From assembly GCA_020432105.1 (NCBI GenBank), contig JAGQGZ010000007.1:1-38533 (forward strand): a stretch of 38,533 bases of DNA, in the 5' to 3' direction. Position numbers and translations under genes: made by a program. Shown here piece by piece: positions 24,269 to 32,080 of this stretch. The DNA comes from Dehalococcoidia bacterium. Lineage in GTDB: Bacteria > Chloroflexota > Dehalococcoidia > Tepidiformales > Tepidiformaceae. The notes under the pieces are model-generated. The model did no database searches and was not told the DNA's origin. It saw only the letters and a list, made by a program, of their open reading frames with translations. Within the stretch, counting starts at the first letter, position 1; every line of letters begins with the position of its first letter.

Positions 24269-25227
24269 CTCGGCGTGACGACGTTCTGTGGCCGGCCGTC
24301 GAGAAACGCCACGATATTGTCGATCGCCGTCTTCGTCAGGAGCTCGAACCCCTCGGGCGTCGCATCCGCCGCATGAGGTGACATGACAACGTTGTCCAGT
24401 GCGGCGAGCGGGTGTCCCGGCGGCAGGGGCTCGGGGTCGAAGACGTCCAGCCCCGCACCCCCGAGCTTTCCGCTCCGGAGCGCCTCAACCAGCGCAGCCG
24501 TGTCCACCACCGGGCCCCGCGACCCGTTCACCAGGATTGTTCCCTCTCGCATCAGCCCGAACTGTGCCGCCCCAATCATTCCCCGGGTTTGCTCCGAGAG
24601 CCCAACGTGCAGGCTCACCACGTCGGACGCTTGCAACAGTTCATCCAGTTCCAGGTAGCGGAAGCCGATCTCCCGCGCCGCATCCGCCTTCTGCCGAAAC
24701 GACCATGCCACCACCTCCATCCCCAGCGCTTTGCACAGGCGGGCCATCTGCAGCCCGCTGTTCCCCGTCCCCACGATCCCGACGGTCTTCCCTCGCAGCG
24801 TCGTCAGTTGAACATCGGGCCAACCGCCTGCCCTCATCTCTCGGGTCGAATCGCCCAGGCGGCGGGCCGTCGCCAGCATCAACGCAAACTCGTGCTCGGC
24901 CACAATCGCCGACGTGCTGTCCCCCTGGTTGCTAACCGTGATCCCCAACCGCCTCGCCGCCTCCAGGTCCACTGCGTCTGTCCCCACCGAACACAGAGAG
25001 AACAGCCGCACGCCCTCCATCCGGTCCAGCATTGTCGCCGTCCATTTCATCGACCCGTGAGAATTGATGATTACATCCGCACCGCGCACTCGCTCCAGGC
25101 GTTCATCCTCTGTCGCCGGCAGATCCGGGTAGACAACCACCTCGCCGTAGGCGGCCAACCGCTCAAGGTGTGGAGAGCCTCCCACCTGGGCCGGGTAATC
25201 TCCGGGCGCAACAATGCGAACTGCCAT
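24265..25227 (-). CDS. D-2-hydroxyacid dehydrogenase / phosphoglycerate-dehydrogenase-like
   Basis: 320 residues from ATG 25227; the frame is open another 400 bp upstream, but that part overlaps the divergent MFS gene and is not protein-like. The Rossmann domain has GTGNSG (153-158), catalytic Arg237 (NGSRGPVVD), Glu266 (DVFDPEPLPPGHPL) and His285 (MSPHAADATP). The N-terminal catalytic half has NSHGSMKW and FSLCSVGTDAVD. It oxidises or reduces a D-2-hydroxy acid with NAD(P); phosphoglycerate, glycerate, glyoxylate and lactate are possible substrates. A TATGGT box lies eight bases before the ATG with no ribosome-binding site, suggesting a leaderless start. Divergently transcribed from an MFS + FAD oxidase pair. 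Confidence 0.9.
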   Translation of the reverse strand: MAVRIVAPGDYPAQVGGSPHLERLAAYGEVVVYPDLPATEDERLERVRGADVIINSHGSMKWTATMLDRMEGVRLFSLCSVGTDAVDLEAARRLGITVSNQGDSTSAIVAEHEFALMLATARRLGDSTREMRAGGWPDVQLTTLRGKTVGIVGTGNSGLQMARLCKALGMEVVAWSFRQKADAAREIGFRYLELDELLQASDVVSLHVGLSEQTRGMIGAAQFGLMREGTILVNGSRGPVVDTAALVEALRSGKLGGAGLDVFDPEPLPPGHPLAALDNVVMSPHAADATPEGFELLTKTAIDNIVAFLDGRPQNVVTPS

Positions 25228-25235
25228 CAATCGCA

Positions 25236-25241
25236 ACCATA
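25236..25241 (-). promoter_or_regulatory. TATGGT box 8 nt before ATG (leaderless-type start)
   Basis: On the minus strand TATGGT, then eight bases, then the ATG of the dehydrogenase at 25227. No ribosome-binding site is seen between. Confidence 0.3.
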
Positions 25242-25299
25242 CAAAATCCGCCCCTACACGGGAGACCACCGCCCCCTGCAGGCGTAGGCTGAGAACCCC

Positions 25300-26547
25300 A
25301 TGCTCGCCTGGTTCCAGCGCACTTTCACCGCCCTCGAAAGCCGGTCGTTTCGCACGCTCTGGTTCGGCTCCTTTTTCTCCATGGTCGCCTTCTTCATGTC
25401 GAGTGCGGCCCAGGCCATCGTCGCCTTCGATCTCACCGGCAACAACGCTTCCGTCGGCTTCGTCATCTTCGGCCAGGGCTTTGCCCAGCTGTTCCTCGCT
25501 CCTTTCGGCGGCGCACTCGCCGATCGCCTCCCCAAGAAGCCACTGATCATCTTCTTCCAGGCCATCATCATGGCCGTCTTCACCTCCATCGCCATCCTCA
25601 TCTGGCTCGACCTCATCGCCATCTGGCACCTCGTCACCGCCTCCTTCATCACCGGGATGTCTTTCTCCTTCATGGGCCCCGCCCGCCAGGCATATGTCGT
25701 CGACCTGGTCGAAGAGGGTCGTCGGGGCAACGCCGTCGCCCTCAACCAGGTCGCCCTCAACGCTTCTCGGGTGCTCGGCCCCGCCGTCGCCGCATCACTC
25801 ATCGCCTGGGAAGTTTCCGGTGGCGGTGGGGCCTACATGACCATGGCCGCCTTCTACTTCTTCACCATCATCGCCACCTTCATGCTTCCTCCCTCGCATG
25901 GCGGCGGCACCCAGCGTTCAGTCCTTGGCGATATCGGCGGCGGCTTTCAGTACGTTGCCGGACATCCCCGCCTGCGCACCCTTATCCCTTTCTTCATCCT
26001 CCTCATCATGTTCGGCCTGCCCTACGTCACCATCATGCCCGGCTTCGTGAAGACCGATCTCGGCAAGGGCGAGGCCGGCATCGGGCTCATGCTTGCCGCC
26101 CAGGCTGCCGGTGGGCTTCTCGCTAGCCTCGCCGTTGCCGGCCTCGCCGATAGTCCTTCCGCCCTCAAGATCTACTCGGGTGCCGGTCTCCTTTTTGGCG
26201 CCTCACTCCTTGCCACATCCGCCTCACCAAACCTGCTCGCCGCTCTCGGTGCCATGTTCGTTGCTGGTATCGGTAGCGGCGCCTTCCAGACGCTCAACAG
26301 CGCCGTGGTCATCCGCGAAAGCGACCCCCGCTTCTTCGGCCGCGTCATGTCTCTCACCATGACTGCCTTCGCCGGCTTCGCCCTCATGGGCCTGCCCATC
26401 GGGTTCCTCGCCGACGCCATCGGCGAACGGGCTACGCTCGCCTGCATGGGCGGTGCGATCATCGCCGTCGTCATCGTCTTTACCCTCCTCCTCAGCCGCA
26501 TCCCCGTGACTCCTCCCGCTCTCCCCAGCGCCGAAGCGGCAGGTTAG
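25300..26547 (+). CDS. MFS transporter (EntS-like, MFS_3 type)
   Basis: 415 residues, about 12 hydrophobic segments. APFGGALADRLPKK is the TM2-TM3 motif and FMGPARQAYVVDLV lies in the TM5 region. D-L-T-G-N, WHLVT and SFITGMSFSF align directly with the gene at 4531, so the two are paralogues; this one lacks the N-terminal Ala/Pro stretch and the C-terminal SHOCT-like tail. A weak GGCTGAG lies upstream of the ATG. It is followed three bases later by a FAD-dependent 2-hydroxyacid oxidase-like gene. Substrate unknown; a carboxylate fits the neighbours but is inference. Confidence 0.87.
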   Translation: MLAWFQRTFTALESRSFRTLWFGSFFSMVAFFMSSAAQAIVAFDLTGNNASVGFVIFGQGFAQLFLAPFGGALADRLPKKPLIIFFQAIIMAVFTSIAILIWLDLIAIWHLVTASFITGMSFSFMGPARQAYVVDLVEEGRRGNAVALNQVALNASRVLGPAVAASLIAWEVSGGGGAYMTMAAFYFFTIIATFMLPPSHGGGTQRSVLGDIGGGFQYVAGHPRLRTLIPFFILLIMFGLPYVTIMPGFVKTDLGKGEAGIGLMLAAQAAGGLLASLAVAGLADSPSALKIYSGAGLLFGASLLATSASPNLLAALGAMFVAGIGSGAFQTLNSAVVIRESDPRFFGRVMSLTMTAFAGFALMGLPIGFLADAIGERATLACMGGAIIAVVIVFTLLLSRIPVTPPALPSAEAAG

Positions 26548-26550
26548 CCC

Positions 26551-27915
26551 ATGAGCCTCGAATCCCACCTCCGCACCCTCGTCGGCGACTCTCACGTCAT
26601 CACCGATTCCGACCTCAAGGCTTCCTACGAGACCGACTGGACGCGCCGCTTCTCAGGCAATGCCAGGCTCGTTGTCCGCCCGGCCAGGACGGCCGAAGTC
26701 GCCGCCGTTGTCAAAGCTTGCACCTCCGAAGGGGTACCCATCGTCCCCCAGGGCGGAAACACCGGTCTTGTTGGTGGCAGCGTCCCTCGCGGCGGCGAAG
26801 TTGTCCTCAGTCTCCGCCGTCTCGTGGAACTCTCGCCGGTCGATACCATGGCTGCCCAGGTTACGGCCGCCGCTGGCGTCTCTATCGCCACCGTCCAGGA
26901 GGCAGCCCGCGAAGCCGGCCTCATGTATGGCGTCGACCTTGCCTCCCGCGACAGCGCCACCGTTGGCGGCACCGTTGCCACCAACGCCGGTGGGCTGCGG
27001 GTCCTCCGTTACGGCGCCACTCGTGCCCAGGTCGTGGGGGTCGAAGCCGTCTTCGCCAATGGTGACGTCGTCCAGCGCATGACCGGTCTCACCAAGGACA
27101 ACACCGGCTACGATCTCGCCGGCCTCCTCACCGGCAGCGAGGGGACGCTCGCCGTTATCACTCGCGCTCGCCTCAAGCTCTGGAACCCACCCGTCGCCAG
27201 GGCCACAGCGCTCCTTGGCCTCGACTCCATAGCCGATGCCATTTCCCTCCTCGAGCGCCTCCGCACCCTGTCCTCGCTCGACGCCCTCGAAGCCTTCTTC
27301 GACGACGGCATGCAGCTCGTCTGCGACCACACCGGCATGTCGCCACCGTTCCCCGGCAGTTTCGGCTGCTACCTCCTCGTCGAATGCGCCGGCCGCAACG
27401 ACCCCACGGAAGAACTCGCCACCCTCCTCGATGACTCCCCCGAAGTTCGGGCCGCCGCCTTCGCCCGCCAGCGCCCCGAGCGCGAGGCACTCTGGCGTTA
27501 CCGCGAGGCTCACACCGAGTCCATCAGTGCAGCCGGTGTCCCCCACAAGCTCGACGTCACCCTGCCACTCGCCCGAATGGTCGAGTTCGAAGCCAGCGTT
27601 CGTGGTGCCGTCGCAGCTGCCGCCTCGCCGGGGGACGACGTACGCGCCATCCTTTTCGGCCACCTCGGCGACGGTAACCTCCACGTCAATGTCCTCGGTC
27701 CCGCCGACGATGATGAGCGAGCCGATGACGCCGTCCTCCGCCTCGTTGCCTCACTCGGCGGTAGCATCAGCGCCGAACACGGCATCGGCGTCGCCAAAGC
27801 TCCGTGGCTCCATCTCACTCGCAGCCCTGCCGACATCGCCGCCATGCTTGCCATCAAGGCCGCCCTCGACCCCCAGGGCATCATGAATCCGGGCGCCATT
27901 TTCAGCCTTACCTGA
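26551..27915 (+). CDS. FAD-linked 2-hydroxyacid oxidase/dehydrogenase (GlcD / D-2-hydroxyglutarate dehydrogenase family)
   Basis: 454 residues, start three bases after the MFS stop. PCMH-type FAD domain: VPIVPQGGNTGLVGGSV (about 70-86), ATVGGTVATNAGGLR and LTGSEGTLAVIT. C-terminal vanillyl-alcohol-oxidase-like substrate domain: FGHLGDGNLHVNV with a His-x6-His metal pair, ISAEHGIGVAKAPWL with Glu-His, and a final MNPG. The D-2-hydroxyglutarate dehydrogenase branch uses these residues to bind zinc and the substrate carboxylate. It oxidises a D-2-hydroxy acid (D-lactate, glycolate or D-2-hydroxyglutarate) and passes electrons to a carrier such as ETF or quinone. No GlcE/GlcF partners are adjacent, which favours the single-subunit type. 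Confidence 0.9.
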   Translation: MSLESHLRTLVGDSHVITDSDLKASYETDWTRRFSGNARLVVRPARTAEVAAVVKACTSEGVPIVPQGGNTGLVGGSVPRGGEVVLSLRRLVELSPVDTMAAQVTAAAGVSIATVQEAAREAGLMYGVDLASRDSATVGGTVATNAGGLRVLRYGATRAQVVGVEAVFANGDVVQRMTGLTKDNTGYDLAGLLTGSEGTLAVITRARLKLWNPPVARATALLGLDSIADAISLLERLRTLSSLDALEAFFDDGMQLVCDHTGMSPPFPGSFGCYLLVECAGRNDPTEELATLLDDSPEVRAAAFARQRPEREALWRYREAHTESISAAGVPHKLDVTLPLARMVEFEASVRGAVAAAASPGDDVRAILFGHLGDGNLHVNVLGPADDDERADDAVLRLVASLGGSISAEHGIGVAKAPWLHLTRSPADIAAMLAIKAALDPQGIMNPGAIFSLT

Positions 27916-27985
27916 CCTGCAGATGACCGGGTGCCAGCCCTTAGGGGGCCTGCCTTACTCCGAACCGGTTCCCGGCCGTGGACGG

Positions 27986-28453
27986 CTACTCCTCTTCGTC
28001 GTCCTCATCAGGCACCACCAGCGTCGGTACTCGTCCCCGCCGGATAACCTCGTCCGCCACGCTCCCGAACAACAAACGTCCCAGTCCGCGCCTCGCGTGC
28101 GAAGCCATCACCACCAGGTCGTGGCCACCCCGCACGGCCTCCTCCGCAATCGCCTCCGCCGGGTTCCCTTCCGCTACCAGCAGTCTCCATCCCGGCTTTC
28201 CCACGTCATCCCGTACGTTGCGCAGGTACGCCTGCCCTACGGCTTCCAGCGTATTCTCACGCTCAATCGCCGCCCGCACACTCCCCGATGCTCCAAACAT
28301 CTCAGCAACGGCAGCCAGGGTAGTCTCTGCCGACTCTGCCACCAGCAACAGCGTTACCTGGCCACCAACCGCGGCCTGCAACGTGCGCACGTGCGGCAAC
28401 GCCCGCTCCGCTTCCGGCGTCGAGTCAAGGGGAACCAGGATACTCCGGTACAT
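27986..28453 (-). CDS. Universal stress protein (UspA family)
   Basis: 155 residues from ATG 28453, with GGGAGG four bases upstream; the frame continues but without signals. The N-terminal MYRSILVPLDSTPEAERALPHVRTL is the UspA nucleotide-binding start. The C-terminal VVMASHARRGLGRLLFGSVADEVIRRGRVPTLVV has the G-x2-G-x9-G-(S) pattern associated with ATP-binding UspA members. The protein ends in an acidic stretch (DEDDEEE). ATP binding and a stress or energy-sensing role are family knowledge. It lies 63 bp downstream of the VOC gene on the same strand. Confidence 0.93.
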   Translation of the reverse strand: MYRSILVPLDSTPEAERALPHVRTLQAAVGGQVTLLLVAESAETTLAAVAEMFGASGSVRAAIERENTLEAVGQAYLRNVRDDVGKPGWRLLVAEGNPAEAIAEEAVRGGHDLVVMASHARRGLGRLLFGSVADEVIRRGRVPTLVVPDEDDEEE

Positions 28454-28516
28454 CACGCCTCCCGGACTCCCCCGCGAGGGGCAGTCCATAGCGTGATCAT
28501 AGAGACGACCGCGTAT

Positions 28517-29098
28517 CTATGCGCGGGCGTACTCCCGGGCGTCCGCCGCTCTCGCTGGCTTGTGCTGGCGGTCGGCTTCGGTGAAGGTCGCCGTCCACGC
28601 CGCAAACTCCAGCAGGATCCCGTCCGGATCCTGGAAATACATCGACCGCACGAACACGTCGTCGGTCACTTCCTTCGACACCTGGCTGGGGCTGTTGTCG
28701 TGGTTCAGGATCATCGATACCTTCACGCCCTTCTCCTTCAGGCGCTGCCGGTACTCCTCCATCTTCTCCGGCGCTACGTCGAACGCGACGTGGTTCATCG
28801 ATGCGTGCGCGGTAACAATCTCTCCACCGATTCCAGGCACGCCCTCCGGCGACGCAATCCCGGGCGCTGCCTTCGGCGCATTCGGGAACCAGAAGAACGC
28901 CAGGCAATCGCCATTCCCTATGTCGAAGAAGAAGTGCTGGCCCATCCCGCCCGGCAACTCGATCGTCTTCACCAGCGGCATCCCTAGCGTGTTCGAATAG
29001 AAGTCCACCGTCCGCTCCATGTCCGAACAGACAAGCGCGAGGTGGTTAATCCCCCGTAGCTCGAAATCCTTGTTTTCCTGTACGTTCTCCAGCGGCAT
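28517..29098 (-). CDS. VOC-superfamily dioxygenase/glyoxalase-like protein
   Basis: 193 residues. Two VOC repeats: LRGINHLALVCSDMERTVDFYSNTLGMPLV with His19 at the first metal position, and MNHVAFDVAPEKMEEYRQRLKEKGV followed by YFQDPDGILLEFAAW with the terminal Glu. Unlike the small VOC protein at 8966 it retains the His/His/Glu metal set. An insertion (GIASPEGVPGIGGEIVTAHAS) between the repeats and a C-terminal charged tail make it longer than simple glyoxalases. It could be an extradiol-type dioxygenase or a lactoylglutathione-lyase-like enzyme. GGAG lies about 11 bases upstream of the ATG, with TATAGA (29116-29121) as a possible -10. Confidence 0.87.
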   Translation of the reverse strand: MPLENVQENKDFELRGINHLALVCSDMERTVDFYSNTLGMPLVKTIELPGGMGQHFFFDIGNGDCLAFFWFPNAPKAAPGIASPEGVPGIGGEIVTAHASMNHVAFDVAPEKMEEYRQRLKEKGVKVSMILNHDNSPSQVSKEVTDDVFVRSMYFQDPDGILLEFAAWTATFTEADRQHKPARAADAREYARA

Positions 29099-29266
29099 AG
29101 ACCATGTCTCCGCGTTCTATAGATTGCGTCATACGTTACCACCGCACCGCAACACCCGTCCCCCAAAGGCCTCCGTTCAGTCGTCCCTGCCCGACCACTT
29201 CTTATCGAAGACCGAGGAGCGCTGCGCCTGGGACGATGGAACGGATCCGCGAACCCGCAGCCGGTC

Positions 29267-30295
29267 CTACAGCCCGTACTTCTCGTATGCCGTCCCGAAC
29301 TCGTCCCGCCGGAAATTGTCTGCATCCACGTCCTGCAGTGCTGCAAGGTGCGCTGCCAGCCACTGCCCGGGGATGATCTCCACGATCGGTGCCAGCTGCT
29401 CCCCCACGTCTGCCACCTCCAGCCAAGTCGAACCCAATGGCCCTTGCACGGGCGACACCCAGGCCACTGGTAGGCCGACGTCCAGCCCAAACTGCGCCAC
29501 TGTCACCGATCGCTCCAGAGCTGCTCCCGCACCTGCAAACACCATGAGCGGGTCGCCCCGCCGCACCTGTGCCTGTGGGCCATGCAGGAACTGCTCCGCC
29601 GCATAGCCGCGACATCGCATGCGCGCCGCTTCAGCCACCTTGATCGCCACTTCGTGGGCGCTTACCTCGTGCGGTCCCGCTCCAACCCCGATGAGGCTCT
29701 CAAACGGATACCACTCCTCGGCCAGTGCCTTCATCTCGCCTTCGAGCCCGACAGCCTCCTTCACCGCCGCCGGCACCGCCGACAGGTCACCAACCGACCC
29801 TGCCCTGATCCGGCCCGCGATGCGGGCCGTGAGCAACATCGCCGTCGTGTGCGACACCGTGAATGCGGACGATGTCTCCCTCGCCACGGTCCTGATAATG
29901 ACGTCCGCCTCGTTCGCCTCTGCCTCGGTGCTGGCAACCCACACCGTCGGCACCTTCGCATCGTGCAGCCGCGCCAGCGTGTCCCTGGAATAGCGCTTGC
30001 GGCCGCTGTGGCTGTACACGATGGCAGAGTCCCCTTCACGGAGCTCCGGCCCGTAAAGGGCGAAGTCGTAGGCGGCCCACTCAACCGCGTCAGCTCCCGC
30101 CGCCCGGAGCATGGAAGCGCCGGTCCTCGCCGCATTCGTCGATGTTCCGGTCCCTACGCAGAACACCCGCTGCGCCCCACCCAGGAGCTCCGCCGCTGCC
30201 GGGATTGGTTCCTCTGCGTTCAGTACCCGTTCGATTTCGTCCGGTTGGCTCATGATCTGGCCGTACAGCCTGTAGCTCGTAACTTCCCGCACCAT
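29267..30295 (-). CDS. SIS-domain sugar isomerase / GlmS-C-like protein
   Basis: 342 residues, ATG with AAGGA just upstream. Two tandem SIS domains: about 40-170 (VFCVGTGTSTNAARTGASMLRAAG, IVYSHSGRKRYSRDTLARL) and about 190-330 (LIGVGAGPHEVSAHEVAIKVAEAARMRCRGYAAEQFLHGPQAQV). The layout equals the isomerase half of glucosamine-6-phosphate synthase without the glutaminase domain, as in AgaS/FrlB-type deglycases and deaminases. It would bind a phosphosugar. The EEFxHG-type motif (AAEQFLHGP) is kept. It is the last gene of an operon with a PNPOx protein and an alpha/beta hydrolase. Confidence 0.85.
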   Translation of the reverse strand: MVREVTSYRLYGQIMSQPDEIERVLNAEEPIPAAAELLGGAQRVFCVGTGTSTNAARTGASMLRAAGADAVEWAAYDFALYGPELREGDSAIVYSHSGRKRYSRDTLARLHDAKVPTVWVASTEAEANEADVIIRTVARETSSAFTVSHTTAMLLTARIAGRIRAGSVGDLSAVPAAVKEAVGLEGEMKALAEEWYPFESLIGVGAGPHEVSAHEVAIKVAEAARMRCRGYAAEQFLHGPQAQVRRGDPLMVFAGAGAALERSVTVAQFGLDVGLPVAWVSPVQGPLGSTWLEVADVGEQLAPIVEIIPGQWLAAHLAALQDVDADNFRRDEFGTAYEKYGL

Positions 30296-30308
30296 GTCCT
30301 TAACTCCC

Positions 30309-30932
30309 TTACCTCAGCGTTCCGAGGAACGCGATGGCTGTTTCCAGTGCCTCGTCCCAGTTCTGCTCTCGCGTACGCCCCGACGCCTTGCGTGGCCGCA
30401 GGTCATGGTCGCCGTCCTCCAGCCAGTGCACCGCAATGCTCGCCGGCAATCCGAATCCCTCCACCTCTTCCCTCGATCCGAACGGATCACGGCTGCCCTG
30501 CAAGAACAGCGCCGGCGTGCGAAGTGTCATCAGGTGTTCGGTTCGCAGCCGTTCCGGGCGCCCCGGTGGATGGAACGGGTATCCCAGGCTGATCAGCCCC
30601 GCCACTGCCTCCTCGTCCGCCACCATCGAGGCGATCCGGCCGCCCATCGACTTGCCACCGATGACGGTCTTCCTCGCTTCAACTCCGGCAATCGCTGCCC
30701 GCCACGTCGCCAGGAGTTTCGGCTGGCTGTCCGGGCCCGGTCGCTTGTCCTCGATCCGCCGCCGTGCCATGTAGGGAAACTCGAACCGCGCACAGCGGTA
30801 TCCCGCTTTGCCAAAGCCCTTCGCAAAGAACTCCATGAACGGCGTGTCCATCGCCGCCCCTGCACCGTGCGCCAGGATCACCGTGATCGGTGCCTCCGCC
30901 GGTCCATCAAACAGATACGCGGGTGCGCTCAC
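30309..30932 (-). CDS. Alpha/beta hydrolase (dienelactone-hydrolase/Tex30-like)
   Basis: 207 residues, GTG start overlapping the upstream stop (GTGA). Serine nucleophile Ser95 in GGKSMGGR, Asp149 in LQGSRDPFGS and His176 in LEDGDHDLRP form a plausible catalytic triad. The N-terminal ILAHGAGAAMDTPFMEFFAKGF with an HGAG oxyanion segment is typical of the KANL3/Tex30 branch of small dienelactone-hydrolase-like proteins. A cytoplasmic ester or thioester hydrolase of unknown substrate. It sits between PNPOx (upstream) and SIS (downstream, 13 bp gap) on one transcript. Confidence 0.88.
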   Translation of the reverse strand: MSAPAYLFDGPAEAPITVILAHGAGAAMDTPFMEFFAKGFGKAGYRCARFEFPYMARRRIEDKRPGPDSQPKLLATWRAAIAGVEARKTVIGGKSMGGRIASMVADEEAVAGLISLGYPFHPPGRPERLRTEHLMTLRTPALFLQGSRDPFGSREEVEGFGLPASIAVHWLEDGDHDLRPRKASGRTREQNWDEALETAIAFLGTLR

Positions 30933-31345
30933 GCCTGCTGGATCACCGCTCCCGTCCGGTCGACGATCCGCTCGATCTTCACGATCGTCCCGATCCCCTT
31001 GCGTTCCGGGTCGGCATCCAGCTCCCGCTGGTCGGTCACTGCCATTACCGCTTCTCGCTCTGCCGGGTCTGTCACGTTCCGTCCCTGCCCGAAGAAACGC
31101 CAGGCAATACGCTCGGCCGCGTTCCGATAGAAGATCTGCACCTTGGGGTTAGCCTCGATATTCGGCACCGTGTCCTTCCGGCTCCGGCTCCAGAAGCTCA
31201 GTTCGTTGTCGCTGAACACTGAAACGCTGCCCCGGAACGCCAGCTGCGGCCAGCCATCCGCGCTCGCTGTCGCAACAATGCAGACGTTGCGATCGTCAAG
31301 CGCATTCTTGATGGCGTGGCGCATTTCCTCGGTAAATTCGATCAT
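30929..31345 (-). CDS. Pyridoxamine 5'-phosphate oxidase-family (split-barrel FMN/F420/heme) protein
   Basis: 138 residues from ATG 31345 with GGAG six bases upstream; the frame stays open much further but overlaps the divergent HAD gene and is not protein-like. The split barrel begins with CIVATASADGWPQLAFRGSVSVFSDNELSFWSRSRKDTVPNIEANPKVQIFYRN, the usual core that binds FMN or F420 at a dimer interface. It ends with GTIVKIERIVDRTG. Real PLP synthesis (PdxH) is unlikely because the substrate-binding C-terminus of PdxH is absent; a flavin- or F420-dependent reductase is more probable. First gene of a three-gene operon. Confidence 0.85.
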   Translation of the reverse strand: MIEFTEEMRHAIKNALDDRNVCIVATASADGWPQLAFRGSVSVFSDNELSFWSRSRKDTVPNIEANPKVQIFYRNAAERIAWRFFGQGRNVTDPAEREAVMAVTDQRELDADPERKGIGTIVKIERIVDRTGAVIQQA

Positions 31346-31423
31346 GGGTACTCCGTGTGTGGTCGTGGTTGCAGCAGCGTACCGAACTTCGTACGCCGCC
31401 GCAGGTAAGGCCGGGGAGGTACC

Positions 31424-32080
31424 GTGCCATCGATCTTCGTCCTGTTCGACGTTGATAACACCCTGCTCAATACCGACCTCGCCGTCGAGCGGATGCAGGC
31501 CCGCATGCGCGAGGAGGTTGGCGAAGCCCACGCCCGTCGCTTCTGGGAGATCTATGAGGAAGTGCGTACCGCCGGCGACTCCGTGAACATCCCCGATACC
31601 TTTGAGGCCTTCAGCCTCGAATGCTCCGACTTCCCCGCCGTCAACCGCATGAGCGAGCTCATCTACGGATTCGACTTCGAAGGCTGCCTGTTCGCGGGCG
31701 CGCTCCCGGCTATCGAACACGGATTCAACCTCGGTGGGGCCGCCATCCTCTCGGACGGCGACCAGCTCTACCAGCGCCACAAGATCGCTGTCGCCGGTCT
31801 TGAACAGGCGGTCGGGGGCAACGTCATGGTCCAGAAACACAAAGAGTCGGTGCTCCAACACGTCACACAGCGATTCCCCGCTCGCCATTACATAGCCGTC
31901 GACGACAAAGCTGGCATTCTTGCCCGCATGAAGGCCGTCCTCGGCCAACGCCTCACCACCGTGCAGGTCTGCCAGGGCAAGTACGCCGCCAGCCGCGATG
32001 GTGCACTCCCTCCCGACCTCGCGATCGACTCCATCGGCGATTTCGTCACGCTCACGCCCGACAAACTCGACGTCAGTTAG
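31424..32080 (+). CDS. HAD-superfamily hydrolase (phosphatase-like)
   Basis: 218 residues from GTG 31424, GGGGAGG four bases upstream. Motif I is FDVDNTLL with nucleophile Asp9 and acid Asp11; motif II is AILSDGDQ. A Lys (near KHKESVLQHV) serves as motif III and YIAVDDKAGILARMK as motif IV. An alpha-helical cap of about 75 residues follows motif I. Mg-dependent hydrolysis of a small phosphorylated metabolite is expected. Divergent from the PNPOx operon; its stop interlocks with the stop of the PrsW-like gene (TTAG, 32077-32080). Confidence 0.88.
   Translation: MPSIFVLFDVDNTLLNTDLAVERMQARMREEVGEAHARRFWEIYEEVRTAGDSVNIPDTFEAFSLECSDFPAVNRMSELIYGFDFEGCLFAGALPAIEHGFNLGGAAILSDGDQLYQRHKIAVAGLEQAVGGNVMVQKHKESVLQHVTQRFPARHYIAVDDKAGILARMKAVLGQRLTTVQVCQGKYAASRDGALPPDLAIDSIGDFVTLTPDKLDVS

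Noticed and set aside
26653-27684. 343-codon minus-strand frame opposite the FAD oxidase
   Set aside because: Gly/Glu-rich shadow created by the C-ending codon bias of the plus-strand gene; no family pattern.
27955-27985. Palindrome GAACCGGTTC between the FAD oxidase and UspA genes as an operator
   Set aside because: It lies downstream of both convergent genes, where an operator is unlikely; may be chance.
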